DNA of 64,000 nucleotides from Allodiplogaster sudhausi (Eukaryota; Nematoda; Chromadorea; Rhabditida; Diplogasteridae): NCBI GenBank assembly GCA_945643635.1, contig CALZFC010000067.1, positions 1,560,001 to 1,624,000 of the forward strand, read 5' to 3'. Shown piece by piece: positions 23,115 to 34,995 of this stretch (position 1 is its first letter; each line of letters starts with the position of its first letter). The notes under the pieces were generated by a model. It saw only the letters and a program-made list of their open reading frames with translations, ran no database searches and was not told where the DNA came from. The position numbers and the translations under genes were made by a program.

Positions 23115-24900
23115 CAAGAAATCGTCAAAAGTGACAATATAATAATTACGAATTTTCTTCACTGTCGTTTAAAGCCAATTTTGCTCACAATCATCAATAT
23201 TCCCACTTTTCTTCTGTTTTTCTTCATTTGCACTTTTCTTCTTTCTATCTTTCTTTTCCTCTATTTTCTCTCACTTTCTCATTCTGTTTCAAACCACTAC
23301 TTTTCATCCTGTCGCGCCGCATGAACATTGATCAGTACAGCGAAATATCTCCCGCTCTTATTTCTTCCATTTTTTAAATTGTCTTTTGGTCCCGCGACGA
23401 ATAGCCTGGATTACGGTATATTTCCATTCCGCCCAATCCGCTGCACATGATCAATGCCCAGAGCATTCACACTTTCTTCGTGCGGCGTGCGTTCCACATT
23501 TCATTAGTGCTCACTCGTTTCTCACTCTCTCTCAGACACTTTTCGCACACTTTTATATTCTTTTAAACCTTTTTTTCACTTTCCATGTAAAATTGGCTTC
23601 ATTACTTGCACGTCGTCTAACAGATGATTATTTTTCAAGTTATGAAGCCTAATTTTATCCTTTTTCCATAGCTTCTATCTATACATTTATTCTGTTTTCC
23701 TCGCTATCCTTTAGCTGCTAGAGTGGTTTTTAGTGTATCTTCAGAATACTTTCTGTCATTTCCTATTTCTCTCCAGTTCAGAACACACTTCCGTACTCCT
23801 ACACACTTCGTAATACATATTCAGCTGCCGAGCATGACAGTCCATATAAAAAGTGTCTAAATCAATCAATATCTTTTCGTCTTATATCTCACAATGATCT
23901 TTGCAAATGTCGCTGAGAATTAGATTGTTATGTCGTATAATAAAAGTAATCCCTAATTGTTGCTCTAATACAAAAAGATATACACCAGCATACGCATCGG
24001 TTGTATTGTTCCACAAACATACACATTCGTAGAGATGATGTAGGCGTATATAAATAAAAATAAAAATATGTATATAAATATATATATACATACATATGCA
24101 TATTTCTGCTTTATATTCATGCTTTCTACTCACCTAATGGTAAGGAGCCATTTTAGACAACAGAAATACAGAAATATTAAAAAAAATTTGTTCAAGACAC
24201 GATCATCTTATTATTGCTTAGCTAGTGTATTTGAGCGAACATTGCGCCTCAAAATCACCGTGTTGTGGAGCACAGAAAATATGAGAATGAATTTTGTTGT
24301 TATAATTTTTGAATTGAAAAGATGCTTAGAAGCACAATGTCAGAGAAAAGAAAAGGCGTATAACAACAGTAAAAGAAGAAGGCCTATCCGAGGCTGTATA
24401 GGCAAGAAAAGGAAGCTATTTATGTATGCACCAGCTTGCCAATTGAAAGAAAAGCAGCTAAGAGCAACTACTAGTGATTAATAAAGTAGTAATTAATAGC
24501 TGAATTCTTTCCGGACGTCAGCAGAACCAAGCGACAGATGCGTGTGATGCAAGTGCAAAGAGCATTGTTCCTGCGGCTGGAGACCTGGTCTCGTGTTTCT
24601 ATCTCGCGCCTCTCTTCCAAGTGCTGTGTCTTCAAGGCGAAGAGGAAGCGGGATCGGGGATGAGAGAGAGCATGGAGGAGTGAGAGAAGCAGAGAACGAT
24701 ACTTGGAGAGAGAGAGAGTGAGAGGAAAACAGAGAAGAATACTAGGAGAGAGAAACAGAGGGAGACAGAGAGAGAGAGAGTGTATGAGAGTGAGAGAAAG
24801 ACAGAGAAATCAGATGACATTGACACGAATCGAAAGCAATCACTTATGTTAGAGGAAATGAACGATGTGACTTTTCGACTCAAGGATGTCTCCTCAGAAT
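23115..24900. other. Intergenic AT-rich sequence
   Basis: No recognised gene. A 137-codon open frame at 24068-24481 (+) begins within an ATATAC/TATATG repeat and continues with a basic, compositionally ordinary sequence. It has no recognisable domain and no clear promoter, so it is left as a doubtful ORF. A GA-rich block at 24660-24800 lies just upstream of the TATA box of the next gene. Confidence 0.5.
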
Positions 24901-24907
24901 ATTTATG

Positions 24908-24915
24908 TATAAAAG
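24908..24915 (+). promoter_or_regulatory. TATA box of the cysteine-rich secreted protein gene
   Basis: TATAAAAG lies 57 bp upstream of the chosen ATG at 24965, placing a start site near 24938-24945 and leaving a short leader of about 20-27 bases. This argues against the in-frame upstream ATG at 24905, which would lie inside the promoter. Confidence 0.7.
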
Positions 24916-24964
24916 CACCTCGGAAAGCCATTGGACCAACATTCAATTCTTCAGCTCCTCCGCA

Positions 24965-25967
24965 ATGATTCGCATTGCACTCGTCTTCGCCTTCGTCTTC
25001 GCTTCCTTCTTCGTCGCTCCTTCTCTAGCACAGCAGCTCCAAGAGGAACCTTCTGCCGTCGCCCAGAAGACGGGCACCTCGTTCTACCCTGTGGTTCCCA
25101 GCAGCAAGGCCATTGTGCCTCAGGCGGCTGCAGGAAAGAGCGCCGCCCGTGACAAGCGCTGCTGTGGCTGCTGCGGAGGATGCTGCAACAACTGCTGCTG
25201 CAACAAATGCGGCAATGTCTCTTTCTTTTTCTTTTTTCTTTTTCTTTTTTTGCTTTCCACATACTCGAATTCCGTTTCCATTTAGTTATTGCGACCTTTA
25301 AGAGGGAAAAGTAGTAGTTTGTTGCTTCATGCTAATGAACAGAATATTTCAGTGCTGCAACAACTGCTGCTGTTGCAAGAAGTGCTGCAGTTGTTGCTGC
25401 AAGAAGTGTTGCTGCTGCTGCAACAAGTGCTGTGGCAACAGGTCAACCGATTTGTGTTATTTTATTTAATTTTTTTTAAATTCGAAATCGAACAGTGCAT
25501 TCGCGCTCAACAATATTGTGTCCGATATTAATAATACATTAATAAGATTAATAATATAAATAATATATGAACGAGAATTGCGCGCCGCTTAATATAGATA
25601 TGTCCTATACATATTTCGACCTCGGCGAGCCCGACCGACTGTGAAGACCCTTTTCAAAACATACGAAGAATTGGCTGATATCTCATAACATCTCTAATTT
25701 GCAGCATATTTATGTATATTCTAACGAACAATCTTGCTCCGACATCAAATCCAATACGTTCAGTGCATCACGGCCTTACAGACGAATGCCCTGTATTGCA
25801 GATGCTGCAATAACTGCTGCTGCAACAAAAACTGCTGCTGTTGCCCTTGCTGCGGTTGTGGCTGCTGCGGATGCGGGTGAGGACTCTATTTGCTCATTCG
25901 ATGACTATACAGTCCAGCACAATATTTTTTTATTATTATTAATAATAGTAATAAAATATATATATAC

Positions 25968-26017
<50 letters not shown>

Positions 26018-26260
26018 TTATATTAATAATAGAAACAGTGAAGATCCTTGCGGTGAATCAAAAACTACTTTACAATTAGATGCTGCAAGCGTCGCAAGAG
26101 AAGAGAATGCGCAGTCGAGGGAGAAGGAGCGCGGGCAGCAACGGAGATGCCTGAAGCGGATGCGAAGAGTGTGATCGAGAAGAAGGAGAGCGAAAAGGAG
26201 ACGAAACCAGTCTCCGCCACTGAACGACCACTTCTTTGGCGATTCCATAGCCGGGCCTAA
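24965..26260 (+). CDS. Small secreted cysteine-rich protein, four exons
   Basis: Exons: 24965-25216, 25353-25441, 25802-25876 and 26080-26260 (stop TAA); predicted about 198 residues. Exon 1 gives a clear signal peptide (MIRIALVFAFVFASFFVAPSLA), a short propeptide and an RDKR processing site followed by CCGCCGGCCNNCCCNKCGN. Exons 2 and 3 are nearly all Cys with Asn, Lys and Gly (CCNNCCCC, KKCCSCCCKK). Exons 3 and 4 both begin A-TGC-TGC-AA after phase-2 introns, a sign of exon duplication. Exon 4 has a polybasic KRRKRRE, then a charged tail with one EKKESEKETKPVSAT unit and the end RPLLWRFHSRA. Exon 3 can also end at an in-frame TGA (25878-25880) that overlaps its donor, giving a shorter all-Cys form. 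The family is not recognised; venom, saliva, cuticle or adhesive roles are possible but unproven. Confidence 0.75.
25951..26020. repeat. (TA)n microsatellite in the third intron
   Basis: Nearly pure TATATA with TACATA interruptions from about 25951 to 26020, between the third and fourth exons of the cysteine-rich gene. Confidence 0.85.
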
Positions 26261-26450
26261 ATTTTTTTTCTATTTCTTTTTCAATCTGGCACTACTGTCT
26301 ATTTATTGAATGCACTTAATGTATTTAAGTATTAAATGATAATACTCAATGTATTTATTGAATGATAAATATGAGTAAAAGAGTTCTGTAAAATAAATGG
26401 AAAAAATTCAAGTCATACATCAAACGGCCAGTATTGCTCAGACACATTAA

Positions 26451-28822
26451 GAGAGCCTCTCTGTAAGGGCCAAGGTGGCTCTGCCCCGGGGGAAAGTGTC
26501 GGATTTTGATATCCAAATTTTAATGGTGGGTACCCATGCGTATTATAAAGAAAATTAGGTGGTCAATTTTGTTATAAAATTTTTTTCTTTGACTGGGCAT
26601 GCAAAAGTATGCAAAATGTTTAAGTACATATAACTTTCTTTAAACTCAATATTTTTGAATTTTCTTTTTTTTATCTGATGTCTATTCGGACAGCGCACAA
26701 AAACGTCGTTGACGAGTTTCCTGAAAATTTTCATTTTCAACCAGTTTTTTGCATTTTTATTTTTCAAAAATCATTTTTTTTGAGAACTTCATCTATTTCC
26801 CGATACGAGCTGAACCTGGATAATAGGTTAAAAGAAAGAGGAGAAAAAATGACATAAAATATGTTGTAATGAAGAAAATCGAAGGATACATATGTTTTCG
26901 AATTTTGACCTGAACCTGTTGCACTCGCATTTTCGCTGATTGAGATGAATCAATGTAACTTTTTTTAGACTCTTGCTCTTCAAATAGTTTTTATTTCATC
27001 GGATTGGCCATTAATTTCTCTACAGAATAGGTCCAGAACCAATCTGCATAATGTTAACCTGGGGTTCATAAATAAAATTTTCTCTTTTTCGAACAAAAAT
27101 TAATTGTATAATAACTACTGAGAACCAAATTTATGGGCCATTAAGATAACCGGCTGAACCAATTGAACACATTATCAGATAGAGCGAAGAATTCTGTATA
27201 CCATATCCTCGTTTCATGAGAAATTAAGGATACATATTCCCTTTTTTTGAACAATCAATGAAAATTTCCAGTGATGATCCAGCGGATAAATCAAGTCAAA
27301 AACTGAAGGGTGCATGTTTGTGCAACGAATCATGTTATATGCTGTTTTTTGATGAGGAAAATAAAAATTTCATTGAAAACTGTTTCATTTAATTTTTATT
27401 CGTTTTTTTTTCGAAAAAATTATTTCACTCATTTTATTTTCTTTACTTGTTCTATTTCATTTCAGTCTAGCCCTAATGGTAAGCTAAATTGCATTTTTTG
27501 AGTTCCACCGCAACAGCAAATGGGTTCAAAATCATGGGTCTTAAAAAGTTATACTGATTCATCAATTTCGAAAGTGCCAGTGAACCATATTCTTGAAAAA
27601 ATTAGTGATGATAAGGTATCTCTCGATTTTCTTCATAAAAAATATCTTGTGTTTTGAAAAAAAAAATATTTTCACTCATTTTATTTTCTTTACTTGTTGC
27701 CAATCCTATTTCAGTTCAGTCTAGCCCTAATTGTAAGGTAAGCTTAATCGTAACTTTTACTCCCCCCAATTACCAACTCGGTTTGTCACTATTTGAGTTC
27801 CTATCATGTCTGACATAAAGGAATTCGAACTATTTGTGAAGGACGAGTTTACAACACCTCTTCATCCAAATACAAGCTTAGAGCCTATTCAAAAACGTCT
27901 GTCAGGTGTTGTCTGACTAAAACTTCAACTTATTGCTTGGGCGTCCGCGATATGTTCCTGATTGTATATGGCTCTGAAGATAAAGAGGGAAAGAAAGATG
28001 CAAAGCTTTGGGGATAAATTTAAAAAAAACCATGATTATTTTTCTGAAAAGTTAAATTTTGAACCACTTTTTGGCATTTTACTTTTTCAGAAATCCATTT
28101 TCTGAACATTACGGCCCGGTTTGGTGCTAGCGAATAGCTGAGATGAAAGAAGAGTTAATTAATTTTTGTTCGAAAAAGAGAAAATTTTATTTATGAACCC
28201 CAGGTTAACATTATGCAGATTGGTTCTGGACCTATTCTGTAGAGAAATTAATGGCCAATCAGATGAAATAAAAACTATTTGAAGAGCAAGAGTCTAAAAA
28301 AAGTTACATTGATTCATCTCAATCAGCGAAAATGCGAGTGCAACAGGTTCAGGTCAAAATTCGAAAACATATGTATCCTTCGATTTTCTTCATTACAACA
28401 TATTTTATGTCATTTTTTCTCCTCTTTCTTTTAACCTATTATCCAGGTTCAGCCCGTAGGGAAATAGATTAAGTGCTCAAAAAACTGATTTTTGAAAATT
28501 AAAAATGCATAAAACTGGTTGAAAATGAAAATTTTCAGGAAACTCGTCAACGACCTTTTTTTGTTCGCAATCCGAATACACATCAGATAAAAAAAAAGAA
28601 AATTCAAAAATATTGAGTTTAAAGAAAGTTATATGTACTTAAACATTTTGCATACTTTTCCATGCCCAGTCAAAGAAAAAAATTTTATAACAAAATTGAC
28701 CACGTTATTTTCTTTATAATACGCATGGGTACCTACCATTAAAATTTGGATATCAAAATCCGACACTTTCCCCCGGGGCAGGCGCCAATGGAAGGCTGCT
28801 TGATCCTTACAGAGAGGCTCTC
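26451..28822. mobile_element. 2.37-kb foldback transposon with long TIRs and TTAA target duplication
   Basis: Left end GAGAGCCTCTCTGTAAGG and its exact inverse at the right end are flanked by TTAA (26447-26450 and 28823-28826). Inverted arms extend for about 660-690 bp (26451-27110 against 28155-28822) with scattered differences, including the GCCCCGGGG block. The central 1 kb (27110-28155) holds two direct copies of a segment with TTTCACTCATTTTATTTTC (about 27421 and 27670) but no transposase frame. A paralogous site at 48560-48590 lacks the element and has one TTAA, confirming borders and duplication. TTAA duplications are typical of piggyBac and Kolobok superfamilies. The termini do not decide between them, so the class is left open. 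It is non-autonomous. Confidence 0.88.
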
Positions 28823-28826
28823 TTAA

Positions 28827-30175
28827 TAGTGTTCTAATTAGCCTGCTTGTATACTATAATGCATTTCGTCATTACATAGAACCAGGGCATTCGCGAAATT
28901 TAATTGTTTAAAGTTTTTTTAATCTGTAAAATTAAGGCATTAATGGGTATTTCAAAGGTCAGCAGCATAAAGATTTCATAGGAAAGAGTAGTTTCCATTT
29001 GAAGATTACTTCTAAAAACTGGTGTCTTTTGAGGTGTAATGCCATTCAATTCTTGACATATTCTGCATCCGCATTCATCTTCCGTTGCCAAACAATTGTT
29101 AATAACTTATCAAAAACGACCCGGTTGTTTTGACGGTTGCTCGGTCAATATAGCGAAACGGAAAGAAAGCCTCTCGTTAATTGTAAGATCCTGGTTTCTT
29201 AAAATTTCCTATGACAATGAGAGAAGGAGAGTGAAAGAGATTGAGAGATAGTGAGAGAAAAAAGAAAGAATAGAGAGAAAATAAAGAATGTGCAGTGAGC
29301 CCTATCTCAGGCAAGAATCGTAACGCTTTCATCCTCGACATGGATACGAGAACGGTGGCGAGTGTAAAGATATGGCTCCATAAATATCTTTAAAAAATAA
29401 AATTCAAAAACTTAAAATAAATTATACATATCATACATGTACAAATTCATAAGTTTATTTAGTACAAAAAAATTACAGCAAGCATACGTTTTTTAATCAA
29501 AATAATAACAGAGAAATCATAATACAAAACTTGTTATGTGTATTTCGCCCAAATAAGTGAGAGATGACTTCTCTGGAGATCGACGATGAGAGATTTGTGC
29601 TGACAGAAATATGATCGTTCGCGAAGAAAGCGGCGTAGAGCTCAAAGAAGAAGTGTCCATCTCGGTGTCGAAGGCTGCCGAGTAGGCGAGGGCGAGAATT
29701 TTTGTTACTTTTTTTTTTAACAAAAAATTGGCCATGTAAAATTAATAATCTCTCGTTAAAGTAAAAACATGTGTCTACTGCTTCATCTAGATCTGTCTTA
29801 CAAGCGAACAAGAAACTATCGTTTATAACTTTCATATATAAGCAAGGTTAGGCACAAAACCACCGTGGCAGTGAGCGATATATTATGACAGAAGCAGAGA
29901 GTTGCAAACATTTCTTCTGACATTTTTCAATAAAAATAAAACCTTTTTAAAAAAATTTTTTTACTCAATAATCATGATTTAAAAATCTCATTCAAAAATG
30001 TTTTGTTTTTCTAGCTTAAGCAATACAAGAATAATTTGCTCACTCCTAACATAAGATATACTCGTTGGCGTTCTTCCGCTCATCGTCATCTTCGATGCCT
30101 TCAAGGGAGGCGCTAGGAAAGTGTAGCCAAACATAGTCCTGAAGTATATATATATATACATATACCGTATTTTCT
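28827..30175. repeat. Duplicated module block, copy 1
   Basis: From 28827 to about 29000 the sequence continues the 3' flank of the cysteine-rich gene and is closely similar to 48572-48760. It is followed by a GGTCAATA module (29040-29170), a GA tract, a segment with ATGACTTCTCTGGAGATC at 29563 (also at 33408 and, diverged, 45203), a TATATAAGC-AAAACCACCG promoter-like block (29835-29865) and a minus-strand exon-like segment (30050-30138). No intact gene is seen. Short frames of up to 112 codons on the minus strand cross the module joints. Confidence 0.6.
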
Positions 30176-30532
30176 CTATTAGTGCCCCCGGGGGCACTAT
30201 TTTTCAATCCCCTTGCGAGAGGGGGGCACTATTAGAGGGGGGGGGGGGTTCTATTAGAGGGAGGGGTACTATTTTTCAATGTGATTGGCTAAAAGTAAGG
30301 TCCATTTTACTGTAAATTTTGAATGAATTTGTAATTAATTCATTAGGAAGAGCCTCCAGAATCCATTCGAGGTACATATCGAGCCGAGGTATTAGACTAA
30401 TAGGGGGGGCACTATTGGAGGGGGGGGGGGGTTCTATTAGAGGGAGGGGTACTATTTTTCAATACCCTCGCGAGAGGGGGGCACTATTAGAGGGGGGGGG
30501 GGGTTCTAATAGAGGGAGGGGCACTAATAGAG

Positions 30533-30537
<5 letters not shown>
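30176..30537. repeat. G-rich repeat with inverted ends (possible MITE)
   Basis: The ends are TTTTCTCTATTAGTGCCCC (left) and its inverse GGGGCACTAATAGAGAAAT (right). The interior repeats a GGGGGGCACTATTAGAGG-type block and TACTATTTTTCAAT three times. Inverted ends suggest a small DNA element, but the target duplication cannot be seen because the right side runs into (TA)n. Confidence 0.5.
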
Positions 30538-30581
<44 letters not shown>

Positions 30582-30584
<3 letters not shown>

Positions 30585-30961
30585 TACCGCCCAACATTTC
30601 TGGAGCATATATTAATTATATTAATTATATTAATATAAATAATTTCAATTGATTTTTCAGCGCGCATGGCGCATTTAAACGAAGTTTTCTGTTCAAACTA
30701 GACTAATTCGACGCATATAATGCAGCGCAATTGCGCTGCATATTTCAAATAATTTCGGGCTAAACACATGAATTTTCTCGTCAGTGTCTACTTTATTTGA
30801 GAAACTAATGTTACCAACGTATTTATCTGGATCGAATTAGTCTAGTTTGAGTAGAAAACTACGTTGAAATGCGCCATGAGCGCTGAAAAATCAATTGAAA
30901 TTATTTATATTAATATATTTAATATAATTAATATATGTACCAGAAATGTTGGGCGGTACTG
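30582..30961. mobile_element. Tc1/mariner-type MITE, 380 bp
   Basis: The element starts CAGTACCGCCCAACATTTCTGG and ends with the inverse, flanked by TA (30580-30581 and 30962-30963). The inverted arms continue for about 130 bp on each side (AATTATATTAATAT, TTTCAATTGATTTTTCAGCGC, GACTAATTCGA). TA duplications and CAGT termini fit Tc1/mariner. There is no coding capacity. Confidence 0.82.
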
Positions 30962-30963
30962 TA

Positions 30964-32154
30964 GGTATATATTCTTTATGCATAAATAGTTAATGAATTT
31001 CAAAATAAGTAATAATTATATAAATAAAATTACAAGCTACAAATAAAATAATTAAATGAACTTAAAGTAAAATCTTCCATTGCTTCATAGGCATAGTACA
31101 CAAATCGATTGCTTCTTCTGGTTACTTTTGAATCACCACTTGTCAATGATTACTGTGATAGGCGCGCATGTCTTGCGGTTGGCAGAGGAGTGGCCCTTTT
31201 GCGGTGCCGAAAATCTAATAGTAAAAATTTATGAGCAAAATGGCTCTCAACAAAGAAAAATATGTTTTTATTCTCATTTATTTATTTAAAAAAAATTGCC
31301 AACAAAAATTTGAAATAATTCGCACCAATCCGAGAATCTCATGGCGCAAGAGTTTGAAGGCGCTGCGGCCAGCGAGGTAGTCCTCGAACAGCAAAGTGTG
31401 AGTTAGAAGAAAGTGAATGACAGAGAGAGACAGAGAGTATGAGAGAGAGAGTGAAAAAAGAAAGAGTGAAGGAGAGAAAGAGATACAGAGATAGAGAGAG
31501 TCAGACACAGAGCGTGAGAGAGAAGGTGAGAAAAGAGAGAGTGAGAGAGAGAGAGTGAGGAATGAGACAGCTAGCGAGATACAGAAGAGACAAGTTTTTA
31601 TTCGCAGATTACTTCCAAAAACTGATGCCACCTGAGTTTATGCTATAAATGCCATGCAGTTCTCGCTGACACGTTCTGCCTCCCTCTTCATCTTCCATTC
31701 CCAAACTACAACTTATCAAAAACGACCCGGTGGTCTTGATATGAGCTCGGCGAATTGGAACGAAAAGACCTCGTTTGTTGAGAGCCTCATAAATGTTTAC
31801 TTTTAGCGAGAAAAATTTAATGAAATTAAGGTTAAATCTATCATAGCTTCGTAGGCATAGTCCATGAATCGATAACATCTTCTGGTTAATGTGGTAGAAG
31901 AGTCGTCCTTTGAGGTGCCGAATCCCTAATAGTAAAAATTTATGAACAAAATGGCTCTCTACAAAGAAAAATATGTTTTTTTTTCTCATGTATTTATTAT
32001 AAAACAATTGCCAAAAAAAATTTGATATAATTCGGACCAATCCGTCCAAAATCTCTTTTAATCTCACCGCGAGGTACCCCTCGAACAGCAGTGTGTGGGA
32101 GAAGAAAGTGAGTGAGAGAGTGGAGGAGAAAGAGTGAGGGAGAGAAGGAGGGAC

Positions 32155-32187
<33 letters not shown>

Positions 32188-33592
32188 AGGCGAGAAAAGA
32201 AGAGAGAATTTTTCGCAGATTAGTTCTAAAAACTGATCCCACTTGAGATATTGATGCAATAAATGCCATTCAATTCTCGCTGACACATTCTGCATCCGCT
32301 TTCATCTTCCATTACCAAACAACAATTTACCCGGTGGTTTTGACATTTGCTCGGTCAATAAAGCGAAAGCGGAACGTAAAAATCCCGTTACTTCTTTGTT
32401 TATTGGCTGTTTCATAATTTTTCCAATAGATCTTGGGATTGCTTGGTCTAGTATTTCGCGCCGACATGTCGCCTCGATGTTCTAGAAAGAAGATACATAT
32501 GTGTGTACATACATATCAAACAGTTAGAAATAAGTAATATTCTGGATATTTTGCATTATGCACTTCCTTGAACCCCTAAAAAATGGAAGAAAGGACCGGG
32601 TAAGAGTTTCAGCTGACTTGACAAAATGATGCAAAATGATAATTATGGTTCTTTTTTGTATGATGCACGGCTTCGAGGGAAATGAGCAACACTTTATCCC
32701 CCCCCCTTCCAAGGTCAAATCACTTTGGCATCGCCGTCTGATAAACGATTCGAGCCATGAGTAAAGGCTGCATCGTTGACTCTTTTCAGCATTTATTCTT
32801 TTTAATATTATAAATATTGTGAAAGTTAATAAAATTAGAATTTTGCAGGGCCTCTTCTTTACGAAAACGTTTCCGCCGCAAACGGCGGAGCCAGCACAGG
32901 ACAGGAACGCCATCAGTGTGACGGCAGAGGGCGAGATCTTGAGAATGAGAGAGAGATGGAGAGAGAGAGATGGAGAGAGAGAGAGCGAGTGAGAGAGAGA
33001 GAGTGAAAGTGAGAAGAGGGAAACACAGACAGAGTGTAAATGTAAGAGACAAAGTAAGAGAAAGAGAAAGAATGAGAAAGCGAGAGGAACAGAATGAGAG
33101 AGACTGGGAGAAAGAGAGTGAGAGAGAGATTAAGAGATAGTGAGAGAAAAGAGAGAGAGAAAGAATGGCCACGCTTTCATCCACGACATGGAAACGTGAA
33201 CGGTTGTGATTGGGAACGTATGACTCCCAAAAAAATATTTAAGAACTGAAAATTCAATTATTTTATAGATACATAGTCTCCATGTGGTAATTCATGTTTT
33301 TAGTAAACAATATATAGCAAGCATAAATTATGTGTTTTTTTAACAAAAGAACAACAAAAAATTCATAATAGAAAAGTTGTTATGTATATTTCGTTCAAAT
33401 CAGTAAGATGACTTCTCTGGAGATCGACGATGAGAGATTTGGACGAACGAAATATGATCGTTCGTGAAGAGAGCGGCGCAGAGGCTGATTATCGTCCCTA
33501 CACAAGAAATCACTTTCCTATATAACAATATTTTAGTTTAAAAAAAAGTTGGAATAGAAATATTTACCCTCTCCTAAATTTTTTATATCATT
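30964..33592. repeat. Duplicated module block, copies 2 and 3
   Basis: The ordered modules seen elsewhere in the region recur: AAAATCTTCCATTGCTTC (31070), GGCGCGCATGTCTTGCGG (31162), ATGAACAAAATGGCTCTC (31230), a CACCAATCCG segment (31322), a GA tract (31410-31560), TTCTCGCTGACACGTTCTGC (31660), then a second pass (31840-32370) and an extended module to 32900 with TCAAATCACTTTGGCATCGCC at 32714. Another GA tract lies at 32940-33160. Sequence similar to 49575-49660 ends abruptly at about 33592, where the Polinton-bearing block begins. No intact gene. Confidence 0.6.
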
Positions 33593-34011
33593 AGAGAGTA
33601 GTGCTCGTCACCTCGGACAGTCAAACATATTCTAAGTCCAGGGTGCGGGGCGTCACCTCGGACAGTTTATGGGTCAATGCAACGCGGCCGTCAGCCTGAC
33701 CTATTTTTTGGTCAATGAGTGCGGGCAGCAACGTGGACTGTGTACTGCCAAAGTCTGAAAGATGTCCAAGGAGTCACATTGGACTTTTTTTTATTTTGGT
33801 GAATCTCATATACATTTGGTCATTAACAGACAAACACATATGCACATATCTCTCAGACAGTGGTCATTTTCTTTCAGAATTTATAACATCAGCTGCCATT
33901 TTAATTGGTAATTTCAGACACTCATAGGCAAGTTCCACAATGCATTTTCAAAGGAATTCACAGTCTTTTGACGTTTCCAGTATACACTGTCTTTTTTCCT
34001 TTGACCACACA
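33593..34011. other. Left part of the Polinton-bearing block, no gene recognised
   Basis: CGTCACCTCGGACAGT occurs twice (33607-33622 with one difference, 33651-33666), a short direct repeat near the border. The remainder has only short frames without recognisable domains. It could be residual element end sequence or unrelated insertion. Confidence 0.4.
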
Positions 34012-34245
34012 ATGGTGTCACAAATGAACCCGTCTCTCTCTCGCTGTCTGCTCTATGTCTCTCGCATTTACTCTCACCGTCTCTCTCAATGGGGTCACAA
34101 ATGCAATCGGCACTCTCTCTCTCCGAGTCTGCTCCATGTTTCTCTCATTTACTCTCCCCGTCTCTCTCAGCTCCTCTTGCAGAGGAGTCACAAATGCAAT
34201 CGTCTCTCTTCCTCTCCATGTCTCCTCCATGTCCCCTCTCACATG
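34012..34245. repeat. Three-copy minisatellite, about 80-90 bp unit
   Basis: GGTGTCACAAATG / GGGGTCACAAATGCAATCG / GGAGTCACAAATGCAATCG at 34013, 34090 and 34183 begin three units, each continuing with CTCTCTC, TGCTCCATGT-like and CATTTACTCTC segments. Translations across it are repeat artefacts. Confidence 0.7.
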
Positions 34246-34619
34246 TCTCTACCTCCCTCACATCTCTGTGTCTTTCTCACCCGATATGTCTCTTCCCGCA
34301 TTCCCTTTTCTCACAAGATGCCAACCAAAGACAGTTTGCACACATTTATTGCACATCTTTCAAGTGAATGTTATAATAAATGAAATTGTTTACAGTCTTA
34401 TAGGTGATAAGACATGAATCACATAGAGTCAGTTCAATTTTCCCATTATTGTCATGAGGAGCGTTGTAGATGGCGCAGCTACGACAAAGTGGAATATACA
34501 GAGCACGTGGAAAGTTGAGACATCGGATTTCCGAGTTTGGTGTCTAAAAGAAATAAATATACTCAGCAGCATTTTTTAAAGACAAACCTCTGACATGACC
34601 GCACGCTGTCGAATATAAG

Positions 34620-34865
34620 TTAACTCTGACGACGAGAGTTTAGTCGGTCGCTCCCATTTTTCAAAACAATATTGCGAAATATCGTAGATTGTATGTTTCT
34701 GTTTGCCTCATGGCAAGAGATACACAGCTGTATAGTAATCGTTCTCTTTTCAACAGTTGTTTTGTTGCGTTTTGCACATTTTTGGCAAACTGCGAGAAAT
34801 ATCAAATGCTGTGCATGTATGGCTGCAGGTCGCAACATTTCTGGCGCCTTGAACGCTTCGGCCAA
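34620..34865 (-). CDS. Hypothetical protein with C-x2-C pairs (zinc-ribbon-like spacing)
   Basis: An 81-codon frame on the same strand as the Polinton genes. Residues 26-29 form C-x2-C (CQKC), and 17 residues later another C-x2-C (CISC), a spacing compatible with a small zinc ribbon. No family is recognised. An overlapping plus-strand frame at 34672-34917 is the likely shadow, because the minus strand agrees with neighbouring element genes. It may equally be non-coding. Confidence 0.3.
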   Translation of the reverse strand: MAEAFKAPEMLRPAAIHAQHLIFLAVCQKCAKRNKTTVEKRTITIQLCISCHEANRNIQSTIFRNIVLKNGSDRLNSRRQS

Positions 34866-34995
34866 GTCTTGGAACGATCGCTTAAGAAATACTATTTTTA
34901 AGGCTTTTAGTAAATGACATTTACCTTGTGTGGTGGTGTTTCATCTCTTCTGCGTTTTCTAGAAGACCCGGCTGATGAGTTACTTGACTGGGACA

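Noticed and set aside
24068..24481. 137-codon ORF as a gene
   Set aside because: It starts in an ATATAC repeat, has no recognisable domain or promoter, and is plausible by chance in this length of sequence.
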